Assembly (NCBI RefSeq): GCF_030687835.1
Contig: NZ_CP117449.1
Span: 4,216,001-4,280,000, forward strand
Direction of reading: 5' to 3'
Source: Pseudomonas hefeiensis
GTDB taxonomy: Bacteria; Pseudomonadota; Gammaproteobacteria; Pseudomonadales; Pseudomonadaceae
Length of the DNA stretch: 64,000 nucleotides
The translations under genes and the position numbers were made by a program. Below the pieces are notes generated by a model, which saw only the letters and a program-made list of their open reading frames with translations, did no database searches and was not told the origin of the DNA. This document shows positions 45,142-54,409 of the stretch, one piece after another; the stretch's first letter is position 1; each line of letters opens with the position of its first letter.

Positions 45142-46442
45142 GCCGCAGTCATTACCTCAAACATCTGGCGCTGAGCATGGGCACGCGCCTGGCGATGATT
45201 GGCCTGCGCCTGCTGCGCAATGTGTTGCTGGCGCGGATTCTGGGGCCCAGCGAACGCGGGCTGTTCGCACTGCTGAGCACCCTGCCGGACCTGATCAGCG
45301 CCGCCACCAGTGGTGGCCTGAATTCGGCCGTGGGTTATCAAGCGGCTCAACAACGTTCGATGGGGGTGCTGCTCAGTCAGGTGCTGGTCTTCGGCTGCCT
45401 GTTGGCCGGGTTGTTGACGGTGCTGGTGGTGGCGCTGGTGCGCGAATTCGGCGGCGAACTGGACATCACCACGCAGTTGGGACTGCTGGCGTGGTTGCTG
45501 CTGTTGGCCGTGCCGTTGACCGTGCTCAAGAGCGGCCTGCTGACACTGCACAATGCGTCCGGCGGCGTGGGCGCCTTCAATGTCCTGCGGCTGATGGAAT
45601 CCCTGGCGCCGCTGTTGCTGTTCCTGGCGTTGTTCTGGATGTGGAAGGACACCGCCCTGGAAGCCGCGCTGATCAGTTGGCTGGCGGGTCTGAGCCTGGT
45701 GGTGCTGGCTGGTTGGGTTTGGCTGCGGCGGGACCACACGTTCACCCTGCTGTGGGATCGCACCCACCAGAAAGAGCTGTTGCGCTACGGTGCCCGCAGC
45801 CACCCCGACTTGCTGTTCCAGCAAGTGGTGCTGCGCTCGGACTACCTGTTCATCGGCGCCCTGCTGGGCAGCACTGCGCTGGGCCATTACGCCATGGCCA
45901 GCGCCGCCGCCGAACTGCTGCTGATCGTGCCGGAGGCGGTCACCACGCCACTGATGAAGCGCCTGCTGCAGCAGGACACCGACATGAAACGCCTGACACC
46001 CCTGGCCCTGCGCCTGACCGCCACGGTCATGCTTGGCGCCTGCCTGGGCATGGCGCTGATTGGTGAATGGTTGATCGTCACGCTGTTCGGCGCCGCCTAC
46101 CAACCGGCTTATCCCGCCTTGCTGGCGCTGCTGCCGGGACTGTTCGGGTTGTGTTACGCGAGCATCCTGCGCCTGGATCTGCTGGGCAAGAATCGACCCG
46201 GTACGGTTTCGCTGCTGATGGGTGTGGGGGCGTTATTGAACCTGACCTTGAACCTGATCCTGATTCCGCGCTTCGGCATCGTCGGGGCCGCCGCGGCTTC
46301 TTCGATCGCCTACATGGCCGTCACCGTCGCGCTACTGGCGACGTACTGCCGTCTCAGCGGCGTGACGTTGTGGCAGACGTTGATCATCCTGCCCAGTGAC
46401 CTGCTGCCCATGCGGCAAATGCTGATGGGTAAATCCGCATGA
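45138..46442 (+). CDS. Polysaccharide flippase (Wzx/MviN-like)
   Basis: 434 aa with about twelve hydrophobic helices. It has the MATE/MVF-type start (LGTRLAMIGLRLLRNVLLARILGPSERGLFALL) and the polysaccharide-synthase C-terminal part (LLMGVGALLNLTLNLILIPRFGIVGAAAASSIAYM). It overlaps the deacetylase gene by four bases. It should flip the lipid-linked repeat unit. A REPIN follows, after which the modification genes continue. Confidence 0.92.
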   Translation: MSRSHYLKHLALSMGTRLAMIGLRLLRNVLLARILGPSERGLFALLSTLPDLISAATSGGLNSAVGYQAAQQRSMGVLLSQVLVFGCLLAGLLTVLVVALVREFGGELDITTQLGLLAWLLLLAVPLTVLKSGLLTLHNASGGVGAFNVLRLMESLAPLLLFLALFWMWKDTALEAALISWLAGLSLVVLAGWVWLRRDHTFTLLWDRTHQKELLRYGARSHPDLLFQQVVLRSDYLFIGALLGSTALGHYAMASAAAELLLIVPEAVTTPLMKRLLQQDTDMKRLTPLALRLTATVMLGACLGMALIGEWLIVTLFGAAYQPAYPALLALLPGLFGLCYASILRLDLLGKNRPGTVSLLMGVGALLNLTLNLILIPRFGIVGAAAASSIAYMAVTVALLATYCRLSGVTLWQTLIILPSDLLPMRQMLMGKSA

Positions 46443-46464
46443 ACGCCTTCATCAGACAGACCGT

Positions 46465-46558
46465 CATCGCGAGCAGGCTCGCTCCCACAGGGCTCGGCGC
46501 CGAGCACAAAAACTGCGGTCGCTACACATCCAATGTGGGAGCGAGCCTGCTCGCGATG
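46465..46558. repeat. REPIN inside the exopolysaccharide cluster
   Basis: CATCGCGAGCAGGCTCGCTC at the left and the inverse GAGCGAGCCTGCTCGCGATG at the right. It has the GAGCGAGCCTG arms of the 21328 element but opposite arm order. It separates the flippase from the acetyltransferase genes and may lower or attenuate downstream expression. Confidence 0.9.
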
Positions 46559-46680
46559 GGTTCGGCCCGGTGCTTGTGCAAACCCGTCAGATCCGGTTTC
46601 TCCTGCCCGGGGACACCCTGTTTTGCCATGGACTGGAGCACCCCCCTTTTCTCCCAACACGCCACCCGTCAGGAGGCACT

Positions 46681-47370
46681 ATGAACGCTCTGCAAAAATT
46701 GCGTGATCGCATCCAGAAGAAAGGCCTGCGCGCCGTGCTCAAAAAACTGTGCAGACGCTACGTGTTTTTTCACTCCCAACTGATATGGATGGAACGGGAT
46801 CTGGTCAGTCCTGTGCGGCCTTGCAAGCTAAAGGCTTATCCTCCGTTGCGCCGGGAGTTCATCACAACGAGCAACGCCGACGCCTTCGCCACCCACTTCG
46901 GCGACCGCGTCGAGACCATGCGTGAGCTGGCAGCCGAAGGCCACACCGGCCTGATGTACCTGGATGACAAAGGTGACACCGTCGCTTTCATCTGGGGCAG
47001 TCAACGCGACTATTTCGACCGACATTTCTACGGTTGCTGGTTCCCGGTCAAGGCGGGCGAGTTCTTCGAATTCGGCGGTGAAATGATCCGTGCCTATTGG
47101 GGCAGCCAGTTGTCGGTGGACGTGCAACTGGACCTCTGGAAGACCATGGCCGACAAAGGCAGCGACAAAGTCATCGACGTCTGCGACTTGCAGAACACTC
47201 CAGCCGTCAAGCTGCACCTGCGCATGGACTATCAGGAGCGCGGTCAAATCACCCACGTGTATTGCCTGTTTGGCCGCTGGCGCTTTTTCCGCGACACCTT
47301 CTACAACGGCTCGCTACTGGACACGTTTCGCAAACCGGCACAGCCCGCCGCCACCACTGCGGCGGCCTGA
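46681..47370 (+). CDS. GNAT-like N-acetyltransferase of the exopolysaccharide cluster
   Basis: 229 aa from ATG 46681, AGGAGG upstream. The basic N-terminus (KLRDRIQKKGLRAVLKKLCRR) resembles membrane-surface binding helices. The core AEGHTGLMYLDDKGDTVAFIWGSQRDYF and the closing VKLHLRMDYQERGQITHVYCLFGRWRFFRDTFY fit a GNAT fold, without a perfect acetyl-CoA loop. It ends in an Ala-rich tail and overlaps the next gene at TGATG. It probably N- or O-acylates sugars. Confidence 0.72.
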   Translation: MNALQKLRDRIQKKGLRAVLKKLCRRYVFFHSQLIWMERDLVSPVRPCKLKAYPPLRREFITTSNADAFATHFGDRVETMRELAAEGHTGLMYLDDKGDTVAFIWGSQRDYFDRHFYGCWFPVKAGEFFEFGGEMIRAYWGSQLSVDVQLDLWKTMADKGSDKVIDVCDLQNTPAVKLHLRMDYQERGQITHVYCLFGRWRFFRDTFYNGSLLDTFRKPAQPAATTAAA

Positions 47371-48554
47371 TGTCGATGGCGATCCGGTTCCAGTGGTGCC
47401 GTTCCTTGAGCGCGGCGCAGTTCCCTGCAACAGCTTTTGAACAGCTGCGAACCCAGGTGCCCGACACTACGCCGTTCAACACATTGGCCTGGCTGCAAGC
47501 TGCGGAATTTGCGCTGCTGCCCGATCAGCAGCTCAACATATTGCTGGGCTGGCAGGATCAGACACTGTGCTTGTGTCTGCCGCTCATATCGGGGCGCGAA
47601 CGCATTTGCGGGCTGCGCTTTCGGGTGCTGCGTCACTTGGGCTATCCATTGGCTGACCGCATCGCGCCGCTGATACGCCTGGACGCCGAGGGTATGGCAG
47701 AGGCGCTGATGCAGATCCGCCAACATCTGCCCCATGCGCTGCTGCAGTTGAATGAAGTCACCGAGCCGGTGGGTGAAGGCAGCGTCCTTAGTGCCTGGAT
47801 GGCCCTGAGCTCCACCGGGGAACGACGGCTCAGTTGCCGGGTGCCGGTGCATTTGATCAGTGACAGCGACCGCCAGGAGATTTCCGGCGACCCACGCTAC
47901 AAGTTGCGCCGGGCGCGCAAGCGAATCGCCGCATGTGGGGCCCGGATCCGCCGGATAACGCCGGACGCCATCAGCATGGGCCTGCTGCTGCATGACCTTG
48001 CCGAAGTCGAGGCAGCCAGTTGGAAAGGCGAAGAAGGTGTCGGCATCTTCGCCGACCCCGGGCGTCGGCAATGGATGAACCATGCCTTCACCGCCCTCGC
48101 CGCCGAAGGCATGGTGCGGGTGGTGACGCTGGAGCTGGACGGCCGCTGTATCAGTTATCGCCTCGGCCTGCTGGATCAGGGACGGCTATACGACTACAAC
48201 CTGGCGTTCCTGCCACAGCATGCCGATCTGGGCAGCGGCCGGGTTCTGCTCGAGGAGTGGATTCGCTGGGGGCTGGATGACAACTGGCGCTGGATCGATG
48301 CGTCGCGGGTCAGCCTGGAAAACTCGAGCCATCAACTGCATGAACGCATGACCGGACAACTGGAGCACTGGCGTTGGAGTTTTTATTCATGGCAGCCCGA
48401 TGGCCTGGTACTGGGGCTCGCCTTACGGTTATGGAAAAGCCTTAAGCCGCTACTGCACAAGCGCCCCGCCGGGCAAACCGCAACAGCAGCTTCGCCGTCG
48501 TCCCCCAAACACAAGGAGAATGTGAATGCCACGCCAAGTGATCGTCAACGCTGA
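47370..48554 (+). CDS. CelD/BcsL-like acetyltransferase
   Basis: 394 aa; ATG at 47370 overlaps the previous stop. The N-terminal part FNTLAWLQAAEFALL..LNILLGWQD and the GNAT_6 part (SWKGEEGVGIFADPGRRQWMNHAFTALAAEGMVRVVTLELDGRCISYRLGLL, YDYNLAFLP) are typical of the cellulose-biosynthesis CelD-like family. The C-terminus is polar. The last 29 bases overlap the next gene in another frame. Confidence 0.82.
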   Translation: MSMAIRFQWCRSLSAAQFPATAFEQLRTQVPDTTPFNTLAWLQAAEFALLPDQQLNILLGWQDQTLCLCLPLISGRERICGLRFRVLRHLGYPLADRIAPLIRLDAEGMAEALMQIRQHLPHALLQLNEVTEPVGEGSVLSAWMALSSTGERRLSCRVPVHLISDSDRQEISGDPRYKLRRARKRIAACGARIRRITPDAISMGLLLHDLAEVEAASWKGEEGVGIFADPGRRQWMNHAFTALAAEGMVRVVTLELDGRCISYRLGLLDQGRLYDYNLAFLPQHADLGSGRVLLEEWIRWGLDDNWRWIDASRVSLENSSHQLHERMTGQLEHWRWSFYSWQPDGLVLGLALRLWKSLKPLLHKRPAGQTATAASPSSPKHKENVNATPSDRQR

Positions 48555-49320
48555 CGACTTCGGACTCGACCTCAACGAAAACGCCCTGATCCTGCGGGCC
48601 TTCGAGGCCAGCGTGATCAGTTCGGCCACGGCCATGGCCAACATGCCGGCTTTCGAGCAAGCCTGTGAGATGGCCCGGCAACCATTGCTCGACGGCCGGA
48701 TCGGTCTGCATTTCAACCTCAGCTACGGCCGCCCACTGAGCCAGAGCATTGCTTCACGACCGGCGTTTTGCGACGCGAACGGCGAGTTCGACCTGAATAT
48801 CTCGCGCTACTGCCTGCGTCTTGGCTCAAAAGACCTCGCCGCTGTGGAGCAGGAGCTCCGGGCGCAATGGCAACGCTGCCTGGACCACGGCCTGCGCCCC
48901 AGCCATCTGGATTCCCATCAACATGTGCATAACATCTGGCCCATTGGAGAGCTGGTGGCCCGCTTCGCCGCACGCAAGGGAGTGCCGATTCGGCTGGCGC
49001 GTAACCTGGGGGCGAATCTGAACCTGCCTAAGCGCGTGTTCAAAACGTTGCTCAACCGTCGCCTGCGCAGCTTGTGCGGCGCGACAGCCGACTACGTCTG
49101 TACACCGGCCGACCTGCACCACGCCGCGCCGCCGGGCCACGGCTCGCTTGAGGTGATCGTTCACCCACTGCACCTGGATGAAGACTTTGGCGACGCGAGC
49201 CTGATGCCAGGGGACTCACTGACCCAAGTGCTGCATAAACGCCTGGCGGGCGTGCCCAGGGTGGCGTACGGCGCGGCGGTGAAGGTTTTGATGCTGAACC
49301 AATATGGGGACGTGCAGTGA
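48526..49320 (+). CDS. ChbG/YdjC (HpnK-like) carbohydrate deacetylase
   Basis: 264 aa, AAGGAG upstream of ATG 48526. YdjC motifs: VIVNADDFGLDLN (metal Asp pair), GLHFNLSYGRPL, PSHLDSHQHVHNIWPI (metal His residues), and VHPLHLDEDF. Members deacetylate N-acetyl sugars. A second deacetylase after two acetyltransferases suggests that the polymer is tuned by adding and removing acyl groups. Confidence 0.9.
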   Translation: MPRQVIVNADDFGLDLNENALILRAFEASVISSATAMANMPAFEQACEMARQPLLDGRIGLHFNLSYGRPLSQSIASRPAFCDANGEFDLNISRYCLRLGSKDLAAVEQELRAQWQRCLDHGLRPSHLDSHQHVHNIWPIGELVARFAARKGVPIRLARNLGANLNLPKRVFKTLLNRRLRSLCGATADYVCTPADLHHAAPPGHGSLEVIVHPLHLDEDFGDASLMPGDSLTQVLHKRLAGVPRVAYGAAVKVLMLNQYGDVQ

Positions 49321-49351
49321 TTTGAGAAACTCGACGGTCCACCTGTGGCGA

Positions 49352-49387
49352 GGGGATTTATCCCCGTTGGGCTGCGTAGCAGCCCAA
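49352..49387 (+). terminator. Double hairpin after the exopolysaccharide cluster
   Basis: GGGGA-TTTA-TCCCC (49352-49365) is followed by the 9-bp stem TTGGGCTGC / GCAGCCCAA (49367-49387, loop GTA). It lies 32 bases after the last gene of the cluster. Confidence 0.65.
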
Positions 49388-49465
49388 AAAAAGACGAGTA
49401 GTGACCCACCCTTCAGACGAATCTGATAAAAAGCACCTTCATGTCTTGAGTAGCGAATCGCATCG

Positions 49466-50407
49466 ATGTACTCGTCTCTTCTCTCGCGCCTTGGGCGACG
49501 CTGGCTGGCTGGGCTCTGCATGACCGCGATGGTGGTGGGGCTGCCGGTGGGCTGCGGCGTGTTGCAGCACAAGGAGCGTGAGCTGGTGTTTCGGATCGAG
49601 CCGGGCACGGCGACCTGGTTCAGCGGCTTGCCGGGGGACGTCCAGGAGTTCGACCTCAAGCCCAAAAGCTTCAAGGCCGGGGAAAGTATCCACGGCTGGT
49701 GGTGGCCGGCCGAACGCAAGAACGCGCCGGCGATTCTGTACCTGCATGGGGTGCGCTGGAACCTGACCGGTCAGTTGTTTCGTATTCGACAGTTAAGGGC
49801 CCTGGGCTTTTCGGTGCTCGCTATCGATTATCGTGGCTTCGGCAAAAGCCAGGGCGATCTGCCCTCGGAAGCCAGCGTCTATGAAGATGCGCGCATTGCC
49901 TGGCAGCGTCTTGAAGTGCTGCAACCGGACCCGGCCCTGCGGCTGATCTACGGCCATTCACTGGGCGGCGCCGTCGCGGTGGACCTCGCCGCGGAACTTG
50001 GCCAGCAGGCGGCGAAAGACGGCAGCCTCGTGCCCGCCCGAGGCCTGGTCATCGAATCTACTTTCACCTCTCTGGGCGATGTCGCAACGGCCATGGCGGA
50101 CACCTCTCTACCGGTGCGCTGGTTGCTGTCGCAGAAGTTCGATTCCATCGACAAGATCCGCGAGATCAACATGCCGTTGCTGGTGGTACACGGCGCCGCT
50201 GATCGCTACGTCCCGCCACGCTTCAGTGAACAATTATTCAACGCCGCCCAGGAGCCCAAGCGCCTGTTACTGGTGCCAGGCGCGACGCACAACAACAGCA
50301 TGAACCTGGCGGGCAGCACCTACCGACAGGCATTGGAGGCCCTGATGAAAGCCGGACCATCGCCCGTGGCCGGACACCCTCATACCAGCCCGGCCAAGGC
50401 GGGCTGA
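49466..50407 (+). CDS. Alpha/beta hydrolase, lipoprotein-like
   Basis: 313 aa. A signal-like segment (WLAGLCMTAMVVGLPVGCG) with a possible lipobox Cys at about 30 suggests attachment to the cell envelope. Core motifs are ILYLHGVRWN, AIDYRGFGKS, nucleophile elbow GHSLGG, VVHGAADRYVP (acid) and GATHNN (His). It resembles the BEM46/YfhR-type peptidase/hydrolase family. The substrate is unknown. It follows the polymer cluster but has its own upstream space of 145 bases. Confidence 0.85.
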   Translation: MYSSLLSRLGRRWLAGLCMTAMVVGLPVGCGVLQHKERELVFRIEPGTATWFSGLPGDVQEFDLKPKSFKAGESIHGWWWPAERKNAPAILYLHGVRWNLTGQLFRIRQLRALGFSVLAIDYRGFGKSQGDLPSEASVYEDARIAWQRLEVLQPDPALRLIYGHSLGGAVAVDLAAELGQQAAKDGSLVPARGLVIESTFTSLGDVATAMADTSLPVRWLLSQKFDSIDKIREINMPLLVVHGAADRYVPPRFSEQLFNAAQEPKRLLLVPGATHNNSMNLAGSTYRQALEALMKAGPSPVAGHPHTSPAKAG

Positions 50408-50419
50408 TTCACAAACTCC

Positions 50420-50445
50420 TGTATGGGAGCAGACTTACTCCCACA
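50420..50445. repeat. Short degenerate REP-like hairpin
   Basis: TGTATGGGAGCAGACTTACTCCCACA: GGGAG arms with REP-like ends, just after the hydrolase stop. Confidence 0.55.
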
Positions 50446-50480
50446 TCGTTTTCGGGTATGACCATAGATTCACATCCCCC

Positions 50481-50570
50481 TGTGGGAGCGGGCTTGCTCG
50501 CGAAAGCGGTGGGTCAGTTTTCACCGATGGTGAATATGCTGCCGTCTTCGCGAGCAAGCCCGCTCCCACA
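50481..50570. repeat. REPIN, subfamily with GAGCGGGCTTG arms
   Basis: TGTGGGAGCGGGCTTGCTCG and its inverse CGAGCAAGCCCGCTCCCACA flank a short spacer. It lies between convergent genes. Confidence 0.9.
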
Positions 50571-50611
50571 CTTGATTGTGTTCACTTTAGATTTCCTGGG
50601 GCTGGGCGCAC

Positions 50612-50639
50612 AAAAAAAACGGCACCTCACGGTGCCGTT
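50612..50639 (-). terminator. Rho-independent terminator of the glp ABC operon
   Basis: On the minus strand AACGGCACC-GTGA-GGTGCCGTT is followed by eight Ts (50619-50612). It lies 21 bases after the glpV stop. Confidence 0.93.
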
Positions 50640-50659
50640 CATTCATTGCAGGTCCAGCT

Positions 50660-52402
50660 TTACTTACGCGCTGCTTCCCATGATTTCAGCAGCTCGGCGT
50701 AGCTCACTGTTTCACCCTTAGGCTTCTCGTTGGCCAGTTTCGGCTTCGGTGCGCCCGGCTGGTCGAACCAGTATTGCGCATCGCGCTCGGGGTTCATTTT
50801 CGGGGCGCAGGTGGCCTGGGCCTTGGAGCGTTCCAGGCGGGCCATGATTGCGTCCTGATCCTTGGCCAGACCGTCGAGTGCCTCTTGCGGAGTCTTCTCG
50901 CCGCTGGCGGCTTCGGCGATGTGGCTCCACCACAGCTGCGCAAGGCGAGGATAATCCGGCACGTTGGTTCCGGTCGGAGACCATTGCACGCGAGCCGGGC
51001 TGCGGTAGAACTCCACCAGACCACCGAGTTTCGGCGCCAGGTCGGTCATGGCTTGGGAATTGATGTCCGATTCACGAATCGGCGTCAGACCGACGATGGT
51101 TTTCTTCAGCGACACCGTCTTGGACGTCACGAATTGCGCGTAAAGCCAGGCCGCAAGCCGCTGCTTCTCAGGCGTGGATTTGAGGAACGTCCAGGAGCCC
51201 ACGTCCTGATACCCCAGCTTCATGCCCTCTTCCCAATACGGTCCGCGCGGCGACGGCGCCATGCGCCATTTCGGCGTGCCATCGGCGTTCATCACCGGCA
51301 GGCCCGGTTTGGTCATGTCGGCAGTAAAAGCGGTGTACCAGAAAATCTGCTGGGCGATGTTGCCTTGCGACGGCACCGGGCCGGATTCGGAGAAAGTCAT
51401 GCCCGCCGCCTCCGGTGGCGCGTACTTCTTCATCCAGTCCACGTATTTGGTGGTCGCGTAGACGGCCGCCGGGCCATTGGTATCGCCACCACGGGTCACG
51501 CTGGAGCCGACCGGATGACAGTTCTCGACGCGAATCCCCCACTCGTCCACCGGCAAACCGTTGGGCAGGCCCTTGTCGCCACCACCGGCCATGGAGAACC
51601 AGGCATCGGTAAAGCGCCAGCCCAGGGACGGATCCTTCTTGCCGTAGTCCATGTGACCGTAGACGCGCTTGCCGTCGATTTCCTTGACGTCTTCGGAGAA
51701 GAATTTGGCGATGTCTTCATAGGCCGACCAGTTCACCGGCACACCCAGCTCGTAGCCGTATTTTTCCTTGAACTTGGCCTTCAGGTCCGCCCGCTCGAAC
51801 CAGTCGGCGCGGAACCAGTACAGATTGGCGAATTGCTGGTCCGGCAGTTGATAGAGCTTGCCGTCCGGCGCGGTGGTGAACGAAGTGCCGATGAAGTCCT
51901 TGAGGTCCAGGGTCGGCGAGGTATAGGCCTTGCCTTCGTTGGCCATCATATCGGTGATCGATTCGGTCTTGCCGTAGCGAAAGTGCGTACCGATCAGGTC
52001 CGAGTCGTTGACCCAACCGTCGTAGATGTTCTTGTCCGACTGCATCTGGGTCTGCAGCTTCTCCACCACGTCGCCCTCCTGCAACAGGTCGTGGGTCAGC
52101 TCGATCCCGGTGATGTCCCTGAAGGCCTTGGCCAGCACCTTGGATTCATATTCGTGGGTGGCGATGGTTTCCGACACCACGTTTATTTTCATGCCGCGAA
52201 ACGGCTCGGACGCCTTGATGAACCACTTGAGCTCTTCGAGCTGCTGTTCGGCTGTCAGGGTAGACGGCTTGAATTCACTGCCAATCCATTTTTTTGCCGC
52301 GTCTTCATAGGCGTCGGCCCAGGCCGCAGCGCTCAGCCCGCTGAGTGCCAGCACGGCTGCCAATGAAACGCTATGTCGCAGCTTATTGTTTTTATCGAAC
52401 AT
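50660..52402 (-). CDS. glpV: ABC transporter substrate-binding protein (GlpV-like)
   Basis: 580 aa with a signal peptide (LAAVLALSGLSAAAWADA, cleavage near 30). It is larger than most sugar-binding proteins and keeps YEDAAKKWIGSEF, FRGMKINVVSETIATHEYESKVLAKAF, ITGIELTHDLLQEGDVVEKLQTQM and YWEEGMKLGYQDVGSWTFLKST. The gene set and order (glpS, glpT, glpP, glpQ, glpU, glpV) match the Rhizobium glycerol importer. Glycerol as substrate is by analogy; another polyol is possible. Confidence 0.87.
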   Translation of the reverse strand: MFDKNNKLRHSVSLAAVLALSGLSAAAWADAYEDAAKKWIGSEFKPSTLTAEQQLEELKWFIKASEPFRGMKINVVSETIATHEYESKVLAKAFRDITGIELTHDLLQEGDVVEKLQTQMQSDKNIYDGWVNDSDLIGTHFRYGKTESITDMMANEGKAYTSPTLDLKDFIGTSFTTAPDGKLYQLPDQQFANLYWFRADWFERADLKAKFKEKYGYELGVPVNWSAYEDIAKFFSEDVKEIDGKRVYGHMDYGKKDPSLGWRFTDAWFSMAGGGDKGLPNGLPVDEWGIRVENCHPVGSSVTRGGDTNGPAAVYATTKYVDWMKKYAPPEAAGMTFSESGPVPSQGNIAQQIFWYTAFTADMTKPGLPVMNADGTPKWRMAPSPRGPYWEEGMKLGYQDVGSWTFLKSTPEKQRLAAWLYAQFVTSKTVSLKKTIVGLTPIRESDINSQAMTDLAPKLGGLVEFYRSPARVQWSPTGTNVPDYPRLAQLWWSHIAEAASGEKTPQEALDGLAKDQDAIMARLERSKAQATCAPKMNPERDAQYWFDQPGAPKPKLANEKPKGETVSYAELLKSWEAARK

Positions 52403-52448
52403 AGAGACCTCCTGTTTGGGTTTAAGAGCCTGATCGTCGAACCTTCGA

Positions 52449-52721
52449 CTAGCCCCACCGCATCACTGCCAACAGCCACACCAAAGACAACGCGAACGCT
52501 ATCCAGATGCTCCAGTCGGTGGCGCCGATCACCAGCAGATGCAGGTAGGCGCTACCGAGAAGACCGATAAACAACCGATCGCCACGGGTGGTGGCAATCG
52601 GCAGGAAACCGCGCCGAGGGATACTCGGCGAACGCAGTTCCCACGTAGTCATGCCTGCCAGCAGCAAGGCGATGACACCAAAGAAGGCCGCCGTCGGGCC
52701 GGTCCAGTTCATCCATTCCAT
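52449..52721 (-). CDS. glpU: Small membrane protein, DUF2160 (GlpU-like)
   Basis: 90 aa; the second ATG (52721) is better spaced from AGGAG than the first (52724). Three hydrophobic segments: TAAFFGVIALLLAGMTTW, LFIGLLGSAYLHLLVIG, SIWIAFALSLVWLLAVM; RRGFLPIATTRGDRLFIG between the first two is the DUF2160 core. The position between glpQ and glpV matches GlpU, whose role is unsettled. Confidence 0.88.
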   Translation of the reverse strand: MEWMNWTGPTAAFFGVIALLLAGMTTWELRSPSIPRRGFLPIATTRGDRLFIGLLGSAYLHLLVIGATDWSIWIAFALSLVWLLAVMRWG

Positions 52722-52731
52722 CATCGTCTCC

Positions 52732-53532
<801 letters not shown>

Positions 53533-53542
53533 GGCGCGGGCC

Positions 53543-54409
53543 TCAACGGTTGGCGTCGGAGTGAGTCATGGCGGTATAGAACAGCCACGACACCAACAGA
53601 ATGATCAGGAAGTACACCAGGGAAAACGCTGCCGCCGGGCCCAGGTCGAATTGACCGATGGCCATCTGAGTCAGGGTCTGGCTCAGGAACGTGGTGGCGT
53701 TACCCGGCCCGCCGCCGGTGAGCACGAACGGCTCGGTGTAAATCATGAAACTGTCCATGAAGCGCAGCATCACCGCGATCAGCAGCACGCTCTTCATCTT
53801 CGGCAACTGAATATGCCGGAACACCGCCCAGTTGGAGGCCCGGTCGATTCGCGCGGCCTGGTAATACACGTCCGGAATCGCCCGCAACCCGGAATAGCAG
53901 AGCAGCGCCACCAGGGATGTCCAGTGCCAGACGTCCATCACCAATACCGTGACCCAGGCGTCCATGGTGTTGGCCGCATAGTTGTAGTTGATGCCCATGG
54001 CGTTGAGCGTGGAACCCATCAGGCCGATGTCGGCGCGACCGAAAATCTGCCAGATGGTGCCGACCACGTTCCATGGGATCAGCAGCGGAATCGCCAGGAT
54101 GATCAACACCAGCGATGACCATTTGCCCTTGGTCGGCATGGTCAGGGCGATGGCGATCCCCAACGGAATCTCGATCAGCAGCACGCACCCCGAATAGATG
54201 AACTGGCGCAGCAGCGAGTCGTGCAATCGTGGATCGAGCAGCACCTGTTTGTACCACTCGGCACCGACGAAATAGCGGCTGGACTGGTCGAAGATGTCCT
54301 GCACCGAATAGTTGACCACGGTCATCATCGGGATTACCGCACTGAATGCCACCAGCAGGAACACCGGCAACACCAGCCACCAGGCCTTGTTGTTCTGCAC
54401 CTTGTTCAT
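53543..54409 (-). CDS. glpP: ABC transporter permease (GlpP-like)
   Basis: 288 aa, six helices, MalF-type. An opening helix (WWLVLPVFLLVAFSAVIPMMTVVNYSV) and EAA loop YYQAARIDRASNWAVFRHIQLPKMK. It overlaps the glpT stop as ATGA. Confidence 0.93.
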   Translation of the reverse strand: MNKVQNNKAWWLVLPVFLLVAFSAVIPMMTVVNYSVQDIFDQSSRYFVGAEWYKQVLLDPRLHDSLLRQFIYSGCVLLIEIPLGIAIALTMPTKGKWSSLVLIILAIPLLIPWNVVGTIWQIFGRADIGLMGSTLNAMGINYNYAANTMDAWVTVLVMDVWHWTSLVALLCYSGLRAIPDVYYQAARIDRASNWAVFRHIQLPKMKSVLLIAVMLRFMDSFMIYTEPFVLTGGGPGNATTFLSQTLTQMAIGQFDLGPAAAFSLVYFLIILLVSWLFYTAMTHSDANR

